Assembly (NCBI RefSeq): GCF_964340395.1 | Contig: NC_135571.1 | Span: 14,729,221-14,793,220, forward strand | DNA from: Glandiceps talaboti | Taxonomy: Eukaryota; Hemichordata; Enteropneusta; Spengelidae | Direction: 5' to 3' | Length of the DNA stretch: 64,000 nucleotides | In this document: one piece after another, positions 35,953-42,211 of the stretch | Position numbering within the stretch: position 1 is the first letter of the stretch | Layout of the letters: every line of letters starts with the position of its first letter | The notes under the pieces: generated by a model | Database searches by the model: none | What the model was told of the DNA's origin: nothing | The model's input: only the letters and a program-made list of their open reading frames with translations | Translations under genes and position numbers: made by a program

Positions 35953-37198
35953 GCCTCACATTCTCTAACCTGCATATTGCTATTATTGTTATTTTCAGTA
36001 TGGTGCATTTGTTGAACTCTGACTTAAGTAAGACGTTTACAGATAAAGCCAGTGTCATACTAGAGACAGCTAAATTTATGCTAGACTTGAAGAAGGAACA
36101 ACTGCCAGAATTTGTTACAAAGATAACTAGCATGGCCAAGTCAGTAGGGTGTGAAGTAAGTAAATGTTTACAATAAACACTTTACATTTCTTATTGGCTA
36201 TTAATAGTCAAACTAGAAATATCAACAACATCACACAATATGTAGCTACAAATTTGTTATTATGCCACCAACAACACAGACTGCAGTGGTAAGAAGTATA
36301 CAAACTAACCACTCAGCCACCAACAACACAGACTGCAGTGATAAGAAGTATACAAACTAACCACACAGTCACTAACAACACAGACTGCAGTGGTAAGAAG
36401 TATACAAACTAACCACACAGTCACCAACAACAGACTGCAGTGATAAGAAGTATACAAACTAACCACTCAGCCACCAACAACACAGACTGCAGTGATAAGA
36501 AGTATACAAACTAACCACACAGTCACCAACAACACAGACTGCAGTGATAAGAAGTATACAAACTAACCACACAGTCACCAACAACACAGACTGCAGTGAT
36601 AAGAAGTATACAAACTAACCACTCAGCCACCAACAACACAGACTGCAGTGTAAGAAGTATACAAACTAACCACACAGTCACCAACAACACAGACTGCAGT
36701 GATAAGAAGTATACAAACTAACCACACAGTCACCAACAACACAGACTGCAGTGATAAGAAGTATACAAACTAACCACACAGTCACCAACAACACAGACTG
36801 CAGTGGTAAGAAGTATACAAACTAACCACTCATCCACCAACAACACAGACCGCAGTGGTAAGAAGTATACAAACTAACCACTCAGCCACCAACAACACAG
36901 ACTGCAGTGATAAGAAGTATACAAACTAACCACTCAGCCACGAACAACACAGACTGCAGTGATAAGAAGTATACAAACTAACCACTCATCCACTGTCATT
37001 TCTGTCTATCTGTGTGGTGTGAGAATGATCAATTGGGGTGAATAAATCTTGAAATGTGTCCGGTAATCTTGAATGTAATGTATCATGATTAGTTAGGACA
37101 AAGACTTACTAATTGTTTCTTTTCTTGTCTTTCAGCCAATACAGCCATGTGATCCTGTAAATGATTGCTTTGCCAAGTTTAATTTTCAACGCAAATGA
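9382..37198 (+). CDS. DNAAF3: Dynein axonemal assembly factor 3, complete (10 coding exons)
   Basis: Exons: 9382-9448, 17739-17881, 20221-20408, 24168-24314, 28146-28362, 30541-30663, 31174-31384, 32926-33040, 35999-36155, 37136-37198. Total 1431 nt, 476 residues plus stop (human 541). Phases run 1,0,2,2,0,0,1,2,0 and all introns are GT-AG. Landmarks shared with human DNAAF3: FWGFSPALDLQ, ILLIGAADCRHILKTISRK, VVENNLEIYARHML, LSSLKFKERDQLEA, HLGVRYDSKRGAFDWD, MKLSEKGAKII, PNKTLASG, GERVAQRGYWGDI, DEESLLKT, VTIYFLPINS, MVHLL. The family spans the DUF4470 and DUF4471 regions. DNAAF3 (Chlamydomonas PF22) acts in the cytoplasm in pre-assembly of axonemal dynein arms; loss causes primary ciliary dyskinesia. 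Oddity: four exon borders sit inside tandem arrays that repeat the splice site. It is convergent with the cyclin D gene. Identification is firm; the exon 1 start is the only upstream in-frame ATG that fits. Confidence 0.96.
9569..9626. repeat. 15-bp inverted repeat (hairpin) in DNAAF3 intron 1
   Basis: agctgcaataattgt at 9569-9583 is exactly complementary to 9612-9626, with a 28-bp loop. The left arm and loop recur at 62389-62431 with three mismatches, so this is a dispersed miniature element. Confidence 0.7.
10090..10790. repeat. 56-bp minisatellite (tcttttacggcactgtccaa unit)
   Basis: About 12.5 copies of a 56-bp unit including gccaagtagtcgtggtaaac, in DNAAF3 intron 1. Alternating acga/acgg and aagacacac/aggacacat variants suggest duplication in pairs. 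Confidence 0.95.
11538..12072. repeat. 33-bp minisatellite (ggtgactgcttatacatcac unit)
   Basis: Sixteen copies of a 33-bp unit ending ctcacctttcattt, nearly perfect. The unit length is divisible by three, so an open frame of 184 codons appears; it is not a gene. Confidence 0.96.
12366..12570. repeat. (TATG)n microsatellite
   Basis: About 50 tatg units with two point variants (tagg, tttg). Confidence 0.97.
13128..13222. repeat. 28-bp minisatellite, 3 copies
   Basis: Three copies of tacctactgcaggtgtgggt with an intervening gtacatg. Confidence 0.85.
13917..14898. repeat. 45-bp minisatellite (gaggttcagtgttagatgga unit)
   Basis: About 21 copies of a 45-bp unit ending cccgaccctggaagc, with a longer variant carrying acattgtaaa at both ends of the array and a gtgaaaactgg variant clustered at 14520-14770. 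It stays open in frame by arithmetic only. Confidence 0.95.
15085..15345 (+). mobile_element. tRNA-derived SINE
   Basis: A Pol III B box (ggttcaagccc, 15134-15144) follows a tRNA-like head (gggttagtgtgaccggcttgg). Then comes a central region with ttgggcaagatttgaaccac and cagctgtgtaactggggacc, a layout common to SINEs of marine invertebrates. No clear A-tail is seen. In DNAAF3 intron 1. Confidence 0.65.
15345..15665 (+). mobile_element. Dispersed repeat family D (forward copy)
   Basis: Contains ccaaatttcagactgatcta, cacacactggtagtaagatc, tttcccaactagacacccta and atcggtccactggtttttga. The same ordered blocks recur at 35810-35900 (same orientation) and at 38160-38300, 38650-38860 and 39395-39480 (reverse). 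Class unknown; non-autonomous. Confidence 0.65.
15666..16639. other. DNAAF3 intron 1, unique part
   Basis: AT-rich; no exon, RNA or array recognised. Short open frames near 16015-16300 have no recognisable similarity. Confidence 0.6.
16640..17057. repeat. 83-bp minisatellite, 5 copies
   Basis: Five near-identical copies of an 83-bp unit with gtagacaaggtactcagtat and caaacacattcagtttggtt. Confidence 0.93.
17222..17272. repeat. (CA)n microsatellite
   Basis: About 25 CA units, flanked on both sides by ctttctcc(c)cagc copies. Confidence 0.95.
17739..17881 (+). CDS. DNAAF3: DNAAF3 coding exon 2
   Basis: Acceptor atttctag, donor gtaagt, phase 0 at the end. Encodes DIIPALYNIDIK, then NILLIGAADCRHILKTISRK. 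The IGAADCRH block corresponds to LGSVDGRHLLRT in human and resembles a Rossmann-type loop. Confidence 0.96.
17917..18729. repeat. 30-bp minisatellite in DNAAF3 intron 2
   Basis: About 27 copies of a 30-bp unit, atacaatggtatataatagt plus ctggtacact, with a higher-order marker (tagtagattgtatacaa and variants) recurring near 18062, 18304 and 18486. It starts 36 bp after exon 2. Confidence 0.95.
18875..20253 (+). repeat. 46-bp array repeating the exon 3 acceptor and coding start
   Basis: About 30 copies of 13 intron bases (atttgctattcag) plus 33 bases equal to the start of exon 3 (atctatgttgtagagaataa and on). The last copy overlaps exon 3 at 20221-20253. Variants: gatattcag, atctataatg, gagagtaac. 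Nearly every copy keeps the AG acceptor. Confidence 0.95.
20221..20408 (+). CDS. DNAAF3: DNAAF3 coding exon 3 (acceptor inside tandem array)
   Basis: Starts IYVVENNLEIYARHMLLLTT, ends FIR with donor gtaagt, phase 2. The first 33 coding bases plus the preceding 13 intron bases (ending attcag) are the last copy of a 46-bp unit repeated about 30 times upstream. Only this last acceptor gives the conserved reading frame: using an earlier copy shifts frame by 46 and soon meets TAA. Confidence 0.95.
20480..21384. repeat. 50-bp minisatellite in DNAAF3 intron 3
   Basis: About 18 copies of actgagatagtcagatatct followed by gtagtaatgccagttatttg and gctgagatag. It grades into the next array, with which it shares the ttatttgactgagatagtca core. 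Confidence 0.93.
21385..24048. repeat. 55-57-bp minisatellite with 860-bp higher-order copy
   Basis: About 48 copies of tatctactacaccagggact plus acaaaatatac(tt)agttatttg and actgagatagtcag. A block of about 860 bp (roughly 21290-22150) is repeated without visible change at 22150-23010, including the rare tatgtcaggg and tcaactgc variants. Confidence 0.93.
24168..24314 (+). CDS. DNAAF3: DNAAF3 coding exon 4
   Basis: Acceptor tttgtag; encodes YVTDLDYMNEEMPVLDLSSL and KFKERDQLEAIMKFW, ending DHW across the intron; donor gtaagt. The last 11 coding bases and 36 intron bases are duplicated directly downstream. Confidence 0.96.
24304..24397 (+). repeat. 47-bp direct duplication of the exon 4 end and donor
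   Basis: Two exact copies of 11 coding bases (actgatcattg) plus 36 intron bases starting gtaagttgcc. The first holds the real exon end at 24314; the second is a decoy donor 47 bp on. Confidence 0.95.
24484..24866. repeat. 42-bp minisatellite (cctgggaggtattctcaaac unit)
   Basis: About 9 copies including cttcatcaaactgcctcaaa, DNAAF3 intron 4. Confidence 0.93.
24867..25112. repeat. ~48-bp minisatellite (caccaccagatacaccaaca unit)
   Basis: About 5 diverged copies with accaccattgacgacgacac. It directly abuts the previous array. Confidence 0.88.
25226..25483 (+). other. Unrecognised 85-codon open frame in intron 4
   Basis: Non-repetitive, hydrophilic, begins MEGDGPRISPEDRGHLDD and ends at TGA 25481-25483. 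I recognise no domain. It is less repetitive than neighbouring open frames and could be a transposon gene fragment or chance. No splice or promoter evidence. Confidence 0.2.
25484..26465. other. DNAAF3 intron 4, unique part
   Basis: AT-rich sequence; nothing recognised. Confidence 0.55.
26466..27170. repeat. Old ~130-bp tandem repeat, 5-6 copies
   Basis: Strongly diverged copies share tatttagccgatctaaa, aagtttacaaactattcgcc and tagtgaaaagaaaaac. Much older than the other arrays here. Confidence 0.8.
27693..27752. promoter_or_regulatory. 31-bp duplication carrying two AP-1-like sites
   Basis: Two copies of cgggtgagttaaatgagtca plus tca(c/t)(a/g)ggattt; TGAGTCA at 27703-27709 and 27734-27740. 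Set in a locally CG-richer part of intron 4. Confidence 0.4.
28146..28362 (+). CDS. DNAAF3: DNAAF3 coding exon 5 (donor inside tandem array)
   Basis: Acceptor tgttctag. Encodes DKRVRQHLGVRYDSKRGAFD, MKLSEKGAKI, CQWRSNGIAFEPREG, NKTLASGLIMKV; donor gtaagt, phase 0. The final 30 coding bases are the exonic part of a 45-bp unit repeated about 17 times. Alignment length to human (LASG, eight residues, then ERVA) supports use of the first donor. Confidence 0.95.
28333..29128 (+). repeat. 45-bp array repeating the exon 5 end and donor
   Basis: About 17 copies of 30 coding bases (acactagcatcaggacttat and on to aaagtg) plus 15 intron bases gtaagtgaatatgaa. The first copy contains the real exon end at 28362. 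Some units lack part of aaagtg (reading atcatgaatg then gtaagt). A 176-bp block repeats between 28606-28788 and 28782-28964. Confidence 0.95.
29196..30452. repeat. 26/28-bp minisatellite with acceptor-like ends
   Basis: About 45 copies of gggattatcagccctctaaa followed by tgttta or tgtttaca. The long form ends tttacag before a G, after a pyrimidine-rich stretch and ctaaat. The rare ctacatg variant at ~29831 and ~30138 marks a ~306-bp internal duplication. It ends about 90 bp before exon 6. Confidence 0.95.
30541..30663 (+). CDS. DNAAF3: DNAAF3 coding exon 6
   Basis: 41 codons, acceptor tttatag, donor gtatgt. Encodes AGERVAQRGYWGDIVTSPYI and on to DEESLLKTANGVHVK, the best-conserved block of the C-terminal half. 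Confidence 0.97.
30664..31173. other. DNAAF3 intron 6
   Basis: 510 bp, no array. One of the few ordinary introns of this gene. Confidence 0.7.
31174..31384 (+). CDS. DNAAF3: DNAAF3 coding exon 7
   Basis: Acceptor cttacag. Encodes TARDISEYNILSLLYEL and then a low-complexity acidic linker with eight consecutive Glu codons (around 31306-31326). Human DNAAF3 also has a variable acidic linker here. Donor gtaata, phase 1. Confidence 0.93.
31540..32795. repeat. 51/54-bp minisatellite in DNAAF3 intron 7
   Basis: About 24 copies of tgacatcattttgatagcag and agctacaagttgtatgatga, differing by a 3-bp atc insertion. Each unit has two TGACATCA-like (CRE/AP-1-like) octamers. Confidence 0.95.
32926..33040 (+). 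CDS. DNAAF3: DNAAF3 coding exon 8 (donor inside tandem array)
   Basis: Acceptor atttcag. Encodes ESIKMEDVTIYFLPINSVPD and then YNALFHVVYIAN; donor gtatgt, phase 2. The last 44 coding bases form part of a 64-bp unit repeated about 40 times. Reading on into the array meets a stop (ends 33152), so the first donor is the productive one. Confidence 0.95.
32997..35548 (+). repeat. 64-bp array repeating the exon 8 end and donor
   Basis: About 40 copies of 44 coding bases (acaaagtacaacgctttatt and on to gcaaacag) plus 20 intron bases gtatgtacatgtacagacag. The first copy holds the real exon end at 33040. Almost every copy keeps a full donor. A nine-unit block (576 bp) at 34311-34886 is repeated at 34887-35462. 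Confidence 0.96.
35640..35951 (-). mobile_element. Dispersed repeat family D copy with (CA)n tail
   Basis: Reverse complement of 38060-38445 at high similarity. The left part corresponds to the stretch at 38300-38445 and the right part to the cggttcagc/gactttatg end, followed by a (CA)24 tract (35903-35951) 47 bp before exon 9. Confidence 0.75.
35999..36155 (+). CDS. DNAAF3: DNAAF3 coding exon 9
   Basis: Acceptor attttcag; encodes SMVHLLNSDLSKTF, then FMLDLKKEQLPEFVTK and SVGCE; donor gtaagt, phase 0. MVHLL and the (D/V)(L/V)xxEQL block match human. Confidence 0.96.
36262..36992. repeat. 52-bp minisatellite in DNAAF3 intron 9
   Basis: About 14 copies of caccaacaacacagactgca, gtgataagaagtatacaaac and taaccacacagt. 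Four copies read gcagtggtaagaag, a good donor-like sequence; the rest read gtgataag. Confidence 0.95.
37136..37198 (+). CDS. DNAAF3: DNAAF3 coding exon 10 with stop
   Basis: Acceptor ctttcag; encodes PIQPCDPVNDCFAKFNFQRK and TGA at 37196-37198. It lacks the proline-rich tail of the mammalian protein. Confidence 0.93.
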   Translation, partial: PIQPCDPVNDCFAKFNFQRK

Positions 37199-38059
37199 AG
37201 ATAATATCGAAGATGCAATGATAGAGATTCGTATACAATGCAACAAAATTAGACATTATATTAAAAGAAACATTGTATTGTAGTAAAGGTGCAACTCTGC
37301 AACCTATGGATGGAGTTGACCTTGTGGAGACAAATATCAATTTGTTAAAATGATATCTATGGTGGATTCACCTAAAGTGGCACAAGCTAAGATTTATTAG
37401 TTTTTAAGTGAAAATAGTTCAATAAAACTCATTGCAATATAGTGTTAATGTCTATAACATTACGAGTGTCTTCTGACATTGTTAGAACACTTGGCTGCAG
37501 TAAGGATTTCCTGTACATTTGTAGAGACGTACAATAAATGACGTCATTTATAAGTTATATCTTGGTACCAACATTGAGTTCAATCTCTTACAAGTGATGG
37601 TTTAAATATAGATAATAATGGAATAGTGTGAATACATTTTAAATATGCAGCAAAAACTATAATACTACCAAAATATGTATAAACTCGGCTTGTGACCCTT
37701 TAAAAGAAAAATTGAAGTTAGGTGATAAATGTTTACCCAATGAGAAGTACCTAACAGTACAGTATTAACATACCCAATGGTTTGACCAGTCTACATTTTG
37801 TATCTATATTTTCTTTGTAACTCAACTTTTTAAGAATTCATTTAAAAACAAGAATAAAAATGTTTGTTTTCAATTGAATATATTTGTACAGCACCATTAA
37901 TTAGTATCTTTCCTTGCAGAGTTTATTTTTTGTATATATTAAAAAATAAGAGAAAACGATAAAATAAAATAAAGACAAAAGTAATATAATTCTTAGTATA
38001 ATTTATTTTTCTGTCGTACTGTTTTAGCACAACTGAACACTAAGGTTGAGTTGTGCTTA
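37199..38059. other. DNAAF3 3' UTR and convergent intergenic sequence
   Basis: AT-rich, with the polyadenylation signals listed separately; no other gene seen. Confidence 0.6.
37421..37538 (+). promoter_or_regulatory. Candidate polyadenylation signals of DNAAF3
   Basis: AATAAA at 37421-37426, 223 bp after the stop, and again at 37533-37538. The second is followed at once by the palindrome tgacgtca (37539-37546), a CRE-like octamer. Confidence 0.5.
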
Positions 38060-38066
38060 TGGCATG

Positions 38067-38104
<38 letters not shown>

Positions 38105-38145
38105 CTGTCTGCCTGTGTTTGTCTGTGCGTGTGTGTGTGCGTGTG

Positions 38146-38176
<31 letters not shown>

Positions 38177-38445
38177 AAACAACTTAAAGTCAAAAACCGC
38201 TGAACCGATTGCCATGATATTTGGTGGGTCCATTACCTTGGGTGTCTAGTTGGGAAATTGTTCAAATCAAAATGATCGCATCAGAAATGTGCATTTTACT
38301 TTTCAAAATGTGATTTGTATTACAAAATGCTTTGACTTCAGCCTGGAAATGAAAGATTCATGTTTTATTGATGCAATGAAATCATTAAATCTTTTATGGG
38401 CTACTTCACATATTAGTGTCAACAGCGTAAAGATTAACATCTGTC
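38060..38445 (+). mobile_element. Dispersed repeat family D copy with (GT)n tail
   Basis: Starts with a compound GT/CTGT tract (38065-38176), then aaagtcaaaaaccgctgaac, ttggtgggtccattaccttg and gtctagttgggaaattgttc. It is the inverted partner of 35640-35951. Confidence 0.75.
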
Positions 38446-38649
38446 TAAGGTTGCTTGTCAATCTAGGCCTGTTTTTAGCACAGCTAAATTAAATCTTAGA
38501 CACTATGATTAAAACAGGTTGATATATAAAATGCACAATCCTTAGGTATTCAAAATGCCAGTTTGTACAAAGAATAAGAAGTCACACATTTTATGGGGAA
38601 AGAAAAATAGTCATATCAAGACCTCCCTGATCATACTGTGTTTGGCAGG

Positions 38650-39480
38650 TTAAATACCGATTGCCATGATATTTGATGGGTGTATTACCTTGGGTGTCTA
38701 GTTGGAAAATTGTTCAAATGAAAATGATCTTACTGCCGGTGTGTGATTTGGGTCGAAAAATGTATTTTTTGGTCAAAAAACTTACTCAAAAACTATTGGG
38801 CAGATCGGTCTGAAATTTGGTTGGAACATTCTTAGGTGTGTCTAAGCATTCAAAATATGTTTGCAAATGTGCCTAGCAACAAGACCACGCCCATAGCAAC
38901 AGCCAATCGGTGGTGTATTTCACAAAGATAACTATGGGGATGGGTAGACAATTGAATAAACATTAAAAAAAATGTATGTTATTTGCCTAGCAACAAGACC
39001 ATGCCCATAGCAACAACCAAATAATCACGTATATTGCAAAGATAACAATAGGAATTGATAGACAAATGAATAACCTTTCAAAAAAATGTATGCAAGTATG
39101 CCTACATGACTACGCCCATAGCAACAGCCAAGTGATCACATATTTTGCAAAGATAACACAGACACATTCAAAAATGTATGCAAATGTGCCTAGCAACAAG
39201 ACACGCCCATAGCAACAGCCAAGTGATCACATGTATTGCAAAGATAACAGGGATAAGTAGACAAGTAGAATGTATGGATAATCATTCAGCAAATGAACAC
39301 CTATACCTAGTATGGATCAGCATATGGGTTAAACATTTTTAACAACTGTGCAGTTGTGCTACAAAGCCACTGGTGCTATTTTTTTATTTGGATGTTGTTT
39401 GTGGTGTCTAGTTAGGAGATTGTTCAAATGAAATTGATCGGCTCAGTAGTATGCAAATTAGGTTGAAATGGGGTTTTTGG
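38650..39480 (+). mobile_element. Further family D fragments and gcccatagcaacagcca repeats
   Basis: 38650-38860 and 39395-39480 repeat the family D blocks (gtctagttgg, tgttcaaatgaaaatgatc, gggcagatcggtctgaaatt). Between them, 38866-39245 holds four ~90-100-bp copies of tgcctagcaacaagaccacg plus cccatagcaacagcca and gcaaagataac. Confidence 0.65.
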
Positions 39481-39522
39481 TAAAAAATCTACAGGACAGG
39501 TTTATCAAATTTTGTGGAATGT

Positions 39523-39866
39523 CAAGATGTGTGTGTGTTTGTGTGTTTGTCATCTGTCCAGGTGTGGCTGTCATCTGTCCAGGGGATGTGTTTGTCATCT
39601 ATCCAGGGGATGTGTTTGTCATCTGTTCAGGGGGTGTGTCTGTCATCTGTCCAGGTGTATGTGTCTGTCATCTGTTCAGGTGTGTATGTCTGTCATTTTG
39701 TACAGGTGTGTCTGTCATCTGTCCAGGGGGTGTGTCTGTCATCTGTTCAGGTGTGTATGTCTGTCATTTTGTACAGGTGTGTGTCTTTCATCTGTCCGTG
39801 TTTGTGTGTCCGTTGTCTGTCTGCCATCTGTCCAGGTGTGTGTGTGTTTGTGTGTGTGTGTGAGAG
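39523..39866. repeat. gtgtctgtcatctgtccagg repeat
   Basis: About 11 irregular ~25-32-bp copies. The Cys/Val-rich open frames here are artefacts. Confidence 0.85.
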
Positions 39867-39879
39867 TGCTTACATACAT

Positions 39880-40180
39880 ATACAAGATCAGCTCATGTTC
39901 AAATACATACAAGTATTGTATGTACTTTATGTACTCTGCTAATGTGCAGTAAAATGTATTCAGTTCATATACACATACTTTATATGTACTCCTTTCATGC
40001 ACACACACACACTTGATGCAAGCACAGTTCATGCACACATTGATACATGAACAGTTCATGTACACATACTTGGTATGTACTCTGTTTATGTATACATACT
40101 TTTTTTGTACTCAATGCACACATATGTATTCCGTTCATGTACACATACATCACAATGTACACACATTTTTCATCTCAGTT
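39880..40180. repeat. Degenerate ttcatgtacacatact repeat
   Basis: Loose copies of gttcatgtacacatactttgtatgtact, about 35 bp apart. Confidence 0.6.
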
Positions 40181-40299
40181 CATGTGAAACTTTATTTCAT
40201 TTCAAAAATATTTACATGTACAAAGCATCATCTTGGTCAGTTTTCTCTCTTTGACACTGTCATAAATCTCAAGTGCTATGTATAATATTTTGGCCACAA

Positions 40300-41731
40300 T
40301 TGCCCCTAAATGAACACATTCCCCAATTCTTCATACACTATATATTCATCTATATTGTATAGATATCACCATAACAACAAGCAAACAACTTGGAACTGCC
40401 TGAATTCCACCATATATCTGAAGGCATAATGAGATCAAACAAACATAATCATATGACACAGAAAATGACCATCACCATGGAAACAACCCTTGGTGAGCAC
40501 AATCACAAAATTGTAAAAAAAAAATGTATATATTTTTTCTCAGAAAAAGTAAATTTTATTTTGCATGGGGATATTGAATTCTACCTCCCCATTAATCAAG
40601 AATAGAATTGTCAAGTTGTCCAAGATGAAAATTATTTATTTCTAAAAATACTTTGGGGAGGTAGAAAGATTTTCAATCTAACTTACTGAAGCGACTAGAA
40701 TGAGGTATACATTTAATTAATAGTAAATTTTCACTGTTGAGTTCAAACTTTGACTGTAAATAATACGGTAATATTTCCCACTATTTCAACTATTCCCAAT
40801 CATACATCCTGCTGTTGCATGATGGAAAGGTGGGATGTCCCATTTGATAAATAGGTAAAGCAGTATCTCCTTGCATGGACTTTGTTGGTAAGAATATAAA
40901 ATGAAAAATAAAAATTCAAACACACAGGTTATAAGAGGCAACGCCCAAACCATCACACATTATAAACAGCAAACTGCAAACCAAATAAAAATAGTTGGTA
41001 TTTTAAGTGACTGCTTTGTAACTGTCTCTGCATCAAATATATCGATATTTGTGACCAATAACTGATCAGAATCTAAATTACATTGGTCAATTATTTTGAT
41101 TTCACAATACCATTCTATAAAAATTCATTTTTGTGACAAAAAATAATCTGCTCTCGAACGACAGTTTCTATCACCTACAACAATGTATCTGTTGCCATGG
41201 AAATGACCAAGTTCTACACTATGGCAGTTGAGTGATTTTGGGCAGTTTCTATAGAAACCATTAATTGTTGGTTGTTGTTCCTTGGCAGTTAAGTATGTAT
41301 ACCATTGCTACAAAATATTTAAATTAAATTTAGATACAATAAAGTTGATTACTTTGTATCACATTGAAATGGGAGCAGTGCAGTGTTGTGTGAAAAAAAT
41401 TACCATTCGCACAAAACTGTCAAATCATGTGGTTTATAGTGTTCTCCCTACAAAATAATGGTAGAGTCCAAATTAATTTACATAATAACTGGTGCATTAC
41501 TTATGTAAAAATATCAAGATATGTTATAACAAATGGCAAGTTAGAATCCACAGCACTATGGTGACCTGGGGAGCAGTTTGTGATACATTTGTATTTCATC
41601 GAGATAAGTTGATAATTGTCATTTCATTAGATGTAGATTTAATATCTGAATTCATCATTGTAGTAACTTTCATTGGGTAAAGTTCAATATAACATATTCA
41701 TTGCATTTCAATTCTTATTTCCTGGTATGAT
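40300..41731. other. Convergent intergenic / probable cyclin D 3' UTR
   Basis: No gene recognised. On the minus strand, AATAAA-type signals occur at tttatt sites such as ~40555 and ~40636, so the cyclin D 3' UTR could reach here. Inference only. Confidence 0.4.
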
Positions 41732-41985
41732 GTTCTGGATGAAATTCTCTTCATATCAGTTTGATTGGCTGTGGCTCCAGATGTGGTTCTATTTATGTCA
41801 ATTTGACTGGTTTCTGCTCCGGATGAAATTGCATTCTTTTCAAATTTGATTGGCTATGGCTCCAGATGAAATTCTATTTGTATCAATTTAATTGGCTGCA
41901 GTTCCAGCTAATATTCTATTCATGTCAATTTGATTGGCAGTTGTTCCAGATGTGGTTCGATTATAACAGTTTGGTTGGCAGCAGA
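41732..41985. repeat. Old ~42-bp repeat downstream of the cyclin D stop
   Basis: Six diverged copies around tttgattggctgtggctccaga with tctatt(t/c)atgtcaa. It lies 77 bp after the cyclin D stop, so probably in the 3' UTR; on the transcript each copy reads as a gccaatc motif. Confidence 0.75.
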
Positions 41986-42061
41986 GATAGTATTTTAGTT
42001 CAGAACTATTGAAGTGTGGATGGCAGTCTTTGTTAGCAGTCAATAAGATTAGGGTTCTGAT

Positions 42062-42211
42062 TTAAAAATGAACATTCTGCACATCTGTTGGTGTGAGTGG
42101 TTGGCCGCTTTCCTCATGATCTTGTTTAGAAACATCAGCTGGTTGGAATCCAGACGCCATATTATTTGTAAGCAGTTGTTCAATTTGTTCTTGGCAAGCT
42201 CTCAAGCAGTC
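42062..42211 (-). CDS. CCND: Cyclin D coding exon 5 with stop
   Basis: 49 codons plus TAA (42062-42064), acceptor tttgtag preceded by a (tttg)n polypyrimidine tract. Encodes [20 protein letters not shown] and ends [11 protein letters not shown]. It lacks the long Glu tract of vertebrate CCND1. Confidence 0.96.
   Translation of the reverse strand, partial: DCLRACQEQIEQLLTNNMASGFQPADVSKQDHEESGQPLTPTDVQNVHF

Noticed and set aside
38250-38492. Conserved protein MGNCSNQN... shared with 35644-35829
   Set aside because: Both frames lie in the inverted family D copies and differ by frameshifting indels; shared repeat, not a gene.
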